From JAVBNF01 sp031551725 (GTDB lineage Bacteria > Bacteroidota > Bacteroidia > Bacteroidales > P3): 64,000 bases of DNA. The stretch covers positions 1 through 64,000 of the forward strand of contig JAVBNF010000010.1 of assembly GCA_031551725.1 (NCBI GenBank), read 5' to 3'. Both the position numbers and the translations under genes were made by a program. Below the pieces are notes generated by a model. That model was given only the letters and a program-made list of their open reading frames with translations, made no database searches and was not told the origin of the DNA. Within the stretch, counting starts at the first letter, position 1; the number at the start of each line of letters is the position of its first letter. This document shows positions 60,855 to 64,000 of the stretch, one piece after another.

Positions 60855-61134
60855 TTAAGAATGTAAGACTGTAAGATTTTAAGACTGTAAGATTTTAAGA
60901 CCGTAAGATTTTAAGACCGTAAGACCGTAAGACCGTAAGATTTTAAGACCGTAAGACCGTAAGATTTTAAGACCGTAAGACCGTAAGATTTTAAGACCGT
61001 AAGATTGTAAGACTGTAAGATTTTAAGACTGTAAGATTTTAAGACCGTAAGATTGTAAGACCGTAAGATTGTAAGATTTTAAGACCGTAAAAAAAATCTT
61101 ACCATCTTAGGCATCTTGCTTTCTTGCGGTCTTA
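60855..61134. repeat. Long octamer array with short inverted arm
   Basis: From 60855 to about 61090, some 29 units of 8 bp alternate among GTAAGATT, TTAAGACT, TTAAGACC, GTAAGACC and GTAAGACT. After an A-run, 61095-61134 reads as complementary octamers AATCTTAC, CATCTTAG, GCATCTTG, CTTTCTTG, CGGTCTTA, the last ending in the stop codon of the radical SAM gene. This accounts for the whole 311-base gap, in which I see no gene. Confidence 0.85.
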
Positions 61135-61968
61135 TCTAAAGCCGCAGCTTTTGCAAAAATCTTCGATGGCTTTTCCTTGTGCGAAGCCGTTTTTGAGGCG
61201 TTGCGCTTTCGCGGAAGCGAGCACGTCTTCTAAATTATCTTCAAAAATATTCCCTAATTTCAAATGTGCGTTTGCATCAATGCAGCAAGGAACAATGGAA
61301 CCATCGGATAAAATGGCGATATGGTCTTTGAGCGCATAGCATGTTTTTTGCGCGCTTGCATGTTCAGAATCGCTCAATTGCCATTCGAAACGGGCGGCAT
61401 TTTGCAGGTGGATATTTTCATCCAAACGTATGGTGGCATTGCTGTTTGCAGATAATAGTCGTGTTTCGTCGATTTTGAAAAATGAAGCTAAAATGTGCAA
61501 ATATCTTTTGTTAAAATCGCTGATTTCGTTGTTTGTGTGGTTCCACAAGCGCAAGTTGATATAGGTTGTTGGAGCCAATGTTTGCGAAAGCGAACAAATT
61601 TCGATTAATTTTTCTTCCCATTTTTCTTGCGGTATATTTTCTTCCCAATCGTGCAAAGATAAGTTGATTTGACGAACGGGATGGTGCATGAATATGGGCA
61701 TTTGTTGGGGTAGGAGGGAGGCGTTTGTGGTGATGTTGACGAAGAATTTTTCTTCTTCCGCAATTTGCAAAAAACGCTCTAATTGCGGATGCAACAAGGG
61801 TTCGCCCAATACATGCAAATATAAATATTGGGTATATGGTTTGATTTTTTTCAGAATGAATACAAATTCTTCGACCGAAAGGAAACGTTTGCTGCGCAGG
61901 TTTGGCGAGCAGAAGCTGCAATTGAAGTTGCAGGCGTTTGTGATTTCGAGGTAGATTTTTTTGAACAT
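61132..61968 (-). CDS. Radical SAM/SPASM-like protein
   Basis: 278 residues from the ATG at 61968 (MFKKIYLEITNACNFNCSFC). The cluster motif is Cys13-x3-Cys17-x2-Cys20. LHVLGEPLLHPQLERFLQIA and FVNITTNASLLPQQ follow, and the C-terminus has IVPCCIDANAHLKLGN and FCKSCGFR, a short SPASM-like region for one auxiliary cluster. The longer frame to 62031 overlaps the upstream gene and is not needed. The substrate is unknown; no small peptide gene is seen beside it. It starts one base after the stop of the nucleoid-protein gene. Its 3' end is written in octamer repeat DNA. Confidence 0.88.
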   Translation of the reverse strand: MFKKIYLEITNACNFNCSFCSPNLRSKRFLSVEEFVFILKKIKPYTQYLYLHVLGEPLLHPQLERFLQIAEEEKFFVNITTNASLLPQQMPIFMHHPVRQINLSLHDWEENIPQEKWEEKLIEICSLSQTLAPTTYINLRLWNHTNNEISDFNKRYLHILASFFKIDETRLLSANSNATIRLDENIHLQNAARFEWQLSDSEHASAQKTCYALKDHIAILSDGSIVPCCIDANAHLKLGNIFEDNLEDVLASAKAQRLKNGFAQGKAIEDFCKSCGFR

Positions 61969-61969
61969 T

Positions 61970-63004
61970 TTAATTTTCTTCCTTGAAATAAATTTTGTAG
62001 AAACGTCCTTGATCGTCAGTTCCCTGTTCAATTAATTCGCGGTTTCCGTGAATATAGATGTGGAAATTTTTATCTAATTTGATAACACTTTTCAAGGTGC
62101 GTGCTTGTTTTTTGACGGCAGATTCGGAGATGTCGAAGTTATCGGCAATTTCCAAATCGAATTCACTTTGAAAGTTGTTTTTGTATTGTTTGAAACTTTT
62201 GATGACTTCGGGCTGAGTAATGACTTTTTCGGTAAATTCCTGCAGGTCAAAGCTGTCGTTTTCTTTTAGGAATTTAACGGATTTGTTAAGCATGTCGGCT
62301 TGATCGGCTTTGGTGACCTCGAAATGTTGAGGTAATTCTTCCTGAACAAAATGTTTGCAAAGCGTCATTACATTTTGGGTGTTGTAAAATTCGTCTTTGC
62401 GTTGGCGCACTTGTAAAAACTCGTCTACCCAATATTGAGCATCGACTTTATTGGCGTTGTCGACTATTAAAACTAAATATCCGTTTTCTTTTTCGGTGTT
62501 GAAAATCAGACAGCCTTTGTCGAGTTTATGGGTGTTGATGCCTTGTTCGCTTTCGATGTCGAAGTTGTCGCCGTTGGGGTTTACCTTCAGAAATGTATCT
62601 TTGTTTTCGGATTTAAAAAGCCCGATAGCATCGGCGCGTTCGCCTGCCAATACGCAATCTTGAAAATAAACGGCGTAGAATTCACCGTTTTTGATTTTTG
62701 GATGAACGCCCTGTTCGTACAAATGTTTGGCCAACGTGATCGAGTGTTCGTGCAGCATTTCCGGTGTTTCGAAGATTTTTTCAGCGCAAGCGTAGACCGT
62801 ATTTTGATTTAAATCGGAATCGTGGTAAAGATTGAAAAACTCGTTGGTTTTAAATGAAGACAGGAAATAGTCTGTTAGCAAGATGCCAAGATTGTCGTTG
62901 ATTCTCAGTTCCCTTTTTGAAGTTTTTAAAATATCGCCGTTTAATTTGTTTCCGACAAAATGTACGGAAAGCGTTTGGATGGCGGAGGTGTCGGAGTTAA
63001 TCAT
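61970..63004 (-). CDS. Nucleoid-associated protein (NdpA/YejK family)
   Basis: 344 residues. The text IQTLSVHFVGNKLNGDILKT, FYAVYFQDCVLAGERADAIG, LVIVDNANKVDAQYWVDEFL and FKQYKNNFQSEFDLEIADNF matches the 37-kDa nucleoid-associated protein family. Cytoplasmic, DNA-associated, function poorly defined. It is preceded by the tRNA-His region and followed tightly by the radical SAM gene. Confidence 0.88.
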   Translation of the reverse strand: MINSDTSAIQTLSVHFVGNKLNGDILKTSKRELRINDNLGILLTDYFLSSFKTNEFFNLYHDSDLNQNTVYACAEKIFETPEMLHEHSITLAKHLYEQGVHPKIKNGEFYAVYFQDCVLAGERADAIGLFKSENKDTFLKVNPNGDNFDIESEQGINTHKLDKGCLIFNTEKENGYLVLIVDNANKVDAQYWVDEFLQVRQRKDEFYNTQNVMTLCKHFVQEELPQHFEVTKADQADMLNKSVKFLKENDSFDLQEFTEKVITQPEVIKSFKQYKNNFQSEFDLEIADNFDISESAVKKQARTLKSVIKLDKNFHIYIHGNRELIEQGTDDQGRFYKIYFKEEN

Positions 63005-63018
63005 AGCTTTTTGTTTTA

Positions 63019-63051
63019 ATAAAAAAGGCCATCCATTTCTGAATAGCCTTT
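63019..63051 (-). terminator. Terminator after tRNA-His
   Basis: On the minus strand AAAGGC (63046-63051) pairs with GCCTTT (63024-63029), followed by a run of T. It is placed to end the tRNA-His transcript before the nucleoid-protein gene. Confidence 0.7.
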
Positions 63052-63058
63052 ATTTTAC

Positions 63059-63136
63059 TGGGGTGAATGATGGGACTCGAACCCACGACCCTCGGAACCA
63101 CAATCCGATGCTCTAACCAACTGAGCTACAATCACC
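63059..63136 (-). tRNA. tRNA-His(GUG)
   Basis: The anticodon loop TTGTGGT gives GTG. The extra G at position -1 (63136) opposite C73 is the His identity element, and CCA is encoded (63061-63059). D-arm GCTC...GAGC and T-arm GTGGG/CCCAT are normal (one G-T wobble). The acceptor stem GTGATTG/CATTCAC has one T-T mismatch at pair 5-68. A minus-strand TAATTTTG (63149-63156) is its -7 box. Confidence 0.95.
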
Positions 63137-63256
63137 GTTTAAGGGATGCAAAATTACAAAAAAAAAACGAACTGGCAAAATTTATTGTTTAGTAAAAATT
63201 TATTTTAGTGAAAACGAGGGATATAATATTTTATTTTGAAAAATTTTGAGAAAATA

Positions 63257-63288
63257 TTTGCAAAATAAAAAAAATGATATTACCTTTG
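63257..63288 (+). promoter_or_regulatory. Promoter of tRNA-Lys
   Basis: TTTG (63257-63260) and TACCTTTG (63281-63288) with 20-base spacing, a textbook Bacteroidota promoter; the tRNA begins 16 bases after it. Confidence 0.8.
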
Positions 63289-63303
63289 CACCCTCTTTAC
63301 GGA

Positions 63304-63376
63304 GGTTGCGTAGCTCAGTCGGTAGAGCACATCCCTTTTAAGGATGGGGTCCTGGGTTCGAATCCCAGCGCAACCA
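63304..63376 (+). tRNA. tRNA-Lys(UUU)
   Basis: Acceptor GGTTGCG/CGCAACC, D-arm GCTC...GAGC, anticodon stem CATCC/GGATG with loop CTTTTAA (anticodon TTT), T-arm CTGGG/CCCAG, discriminator A at 63376. Every stem pairs perfectly. CCA is not encoded. Confidence 0.97.
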
Positions 63377-63377
63377 C

Positions 63378-63406
63378 AAAGGCGTCCAAATGGGCGCCTT
63401 TTTTTA
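63378..63406 (+). terminator. Terminator after tRNA-Lys
   Basis: AAAGGCG (63378-63384) pairs with CGCCTTT (63395-63401) and continues into a T-run. It touches the 3' end of the convergent cupin gene (63404). Confidence 0.8.
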
Positions 63407-63889
63407 TTCCCCCAAAGTGAAGGTTTCTATTTGATTTTTAAATTGCGAAAACTCCTGCAACAATACGGAGCGTTTTCCCATTTCAAAATCTGCAAAATCA
63501 AACCCAGGAGCCACCATGCAGCTCACGAGTGAGTGTCCTTTTTGGTTTTTGACACGTGCTGCAAACCAAGCTTTTGCAGGAATAACAAATTGGGGAACTT
63601 CGCCGTTTGTTAAATCATTTCCAAGAAAAATCGTGTGGAGTTTTTTATCAAAAATATAAACTAATTCGATAGTTGCGCCTTGATGAAAAAGCCATGTTTC
63701 GTCCGATTGGATACGGTGGAAGTGCGAGATATTATCGTTTTCGAGCATGAAATAAATACCTGTACATACGGCACGCTTGCGATTTTCTTTAGTGATCATT
63801 TGTTCTTCGCAACGGTATGTTTCTTTATAAAAACCGCCTTCCGGATGGGGTTTTAGATCAAGTTGTTGAATGATTTCGGATGAGGTCAT
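63404..63889 (-). CDS. Cupin_5 (DUF985) protein
   Basis: 161 residues. LKPHPEGGFYKETYRC, GIYFMLENDNISHFHRIQSD, ETWLFHQGATIEL and SLVSCMVAPGFDFADFEMG are the conserved text of the Cupin_5 family (small RmlC-like cupins). Possible metal or ligand residues include His58 and His69. Function unknown. Minus-strand TAATTTTG (63930-63937) is a plausible promoter; a heptad tract lies between it and the start. Confidence 0.92.
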   Translation of the reverse strand: MTSSEIIQQLDLKPHPEGGFYKETYRCEEQMITKENRKRAVCTGIYFMLENDNISHFHRIQSDETWLFHQGATIELVYIFDKKLHTIFLGNDLTNGEVPQFVIPAKAWFAARVKNQKGHSLVSCMVAPGFDFADFEMGKRSVLLQEFSQFKNQIETFTLGE

Positions 63890-63893
63890 TTTA

Positions 63894-63914
63894 ATATACG
63901 ATTTACGATGTGTG
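63894..63914. repeat. 7-bp repeat in the leader of the cupin gene
   Basis: ATATACG, ATTTACG, ATGTGTG, nearly the same heptads as at 4660-4680, 59 kb away. It lies between the cupin promoter and its ATG. Confidence 0.65.
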
Positions 63915-64000
63915 TTTTAAAATTAAGTTCAAAATTACGAAAAAAAATGAACAATACGGATGTTTGGGTGTTTTTATAATATATTTACGAATCGCGATCA

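Noticed and set aside
60855..61090. CRISPR array at the octamer tract
   Set aside because: Units are 8 bp without unique spacers, and no cas genes are present in the window.

Overview
The window is one contiguous stretch of a Bacteroidota chromosome, most likely order Bacteroidales. The evidence is a type IX secretion pair (porU, porV), surface proteins with type A C-terminal sorting domains, the promoter consensus of the phylum (TTTG, about 19-21 bases, TAnnTTTG) in front of many genes, almost no Shine-Dalgarno sequences, and phylum-typical families (DUF2795, DUF4293, DUF4294, DUF4837, a Rho factor with a long N-terminal insert). I cannot name the genus. The DNA is AT-rich.

Layout. 1-9.6 kb: a KilA-N protein, a DUF2795 protein, the sufBCD iron-sulfur operon, a Spy/CpxP-like secreted protein, a Gate-domain membrane protein, a sugar aminotransferase, tRNA-Arg(CCU) and a large exported protein. 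9.6-18.4 kb: a same-strand envelope run (gpsA-like, PhoH-like, TPR protein, M23 peptidase, LysM/binding protein, glycosyltransferase) meeting aroQ tail to tail. 18.4-24.3 kb: ung, a 50-residue lipoprotein, a beta-barrel protein, dCMP deaminase, a P-loop kinase, DUF4837, lysS. 24.4-31.0 kb, accessory: a structured RNA, a four-gene exported operon centred on a caspase-like lipoprotein, and an AAA ATPase/nuclease-like gene between inverted repeats. 31.1-36.2 kb: ispF, porV, porU. 36.3-39.1 kb, accessory: tandem small RNAs, then an operon of a 48-residue Asp/Tyr-rich peptide, a radical SAM/SPASM peptide maturase and an AbiGi-like protein. 39.2-51.7 kb: two tandem pairs, each a giant leucine-rich-repeat type IX cargo protein followed by a paralogous outer-membrane barrel. 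51.8-63.9 kb: mostly core genes (phosphoesterase, DUF4293, rho, yggS, yceD-rpmF-plsX-fabH, M20 amidohydrolase, a second radical SAM protein, a nucleoid-associated protein, tRNA-His, tRNA-Lys, cupin).

Four things stand out. (1) The peptide - radical SAM - AbiGi operon looks like a RiPP-type module joined to an abortive-infection protein, and I know of no description of that combination. (2) Three loci carry what appears to be one family of 210-230-nt RNAs, with a similar promoter, shared sequence blocks and a nested terminator hairpin. Two of them sit directly upstream of the two accessory operons. (3) The window is seeded with strictly 7-bp (sometimes 8-bp) phased degenerate repeats, often as inverted arms around a core. 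They lie in intergenic and 5'-untranslated DNA and also inside reading frames (sufD, the TPR gene, the LysM gene, the start of the barrel gene at 19.6 kb). (4) A perfect palindrome with a 24-bp core occurs twice, once inside the sorting domain of a secreted protein. Everything is read by eye from the sequence. Family names rest on motif recognition, not on database searches.
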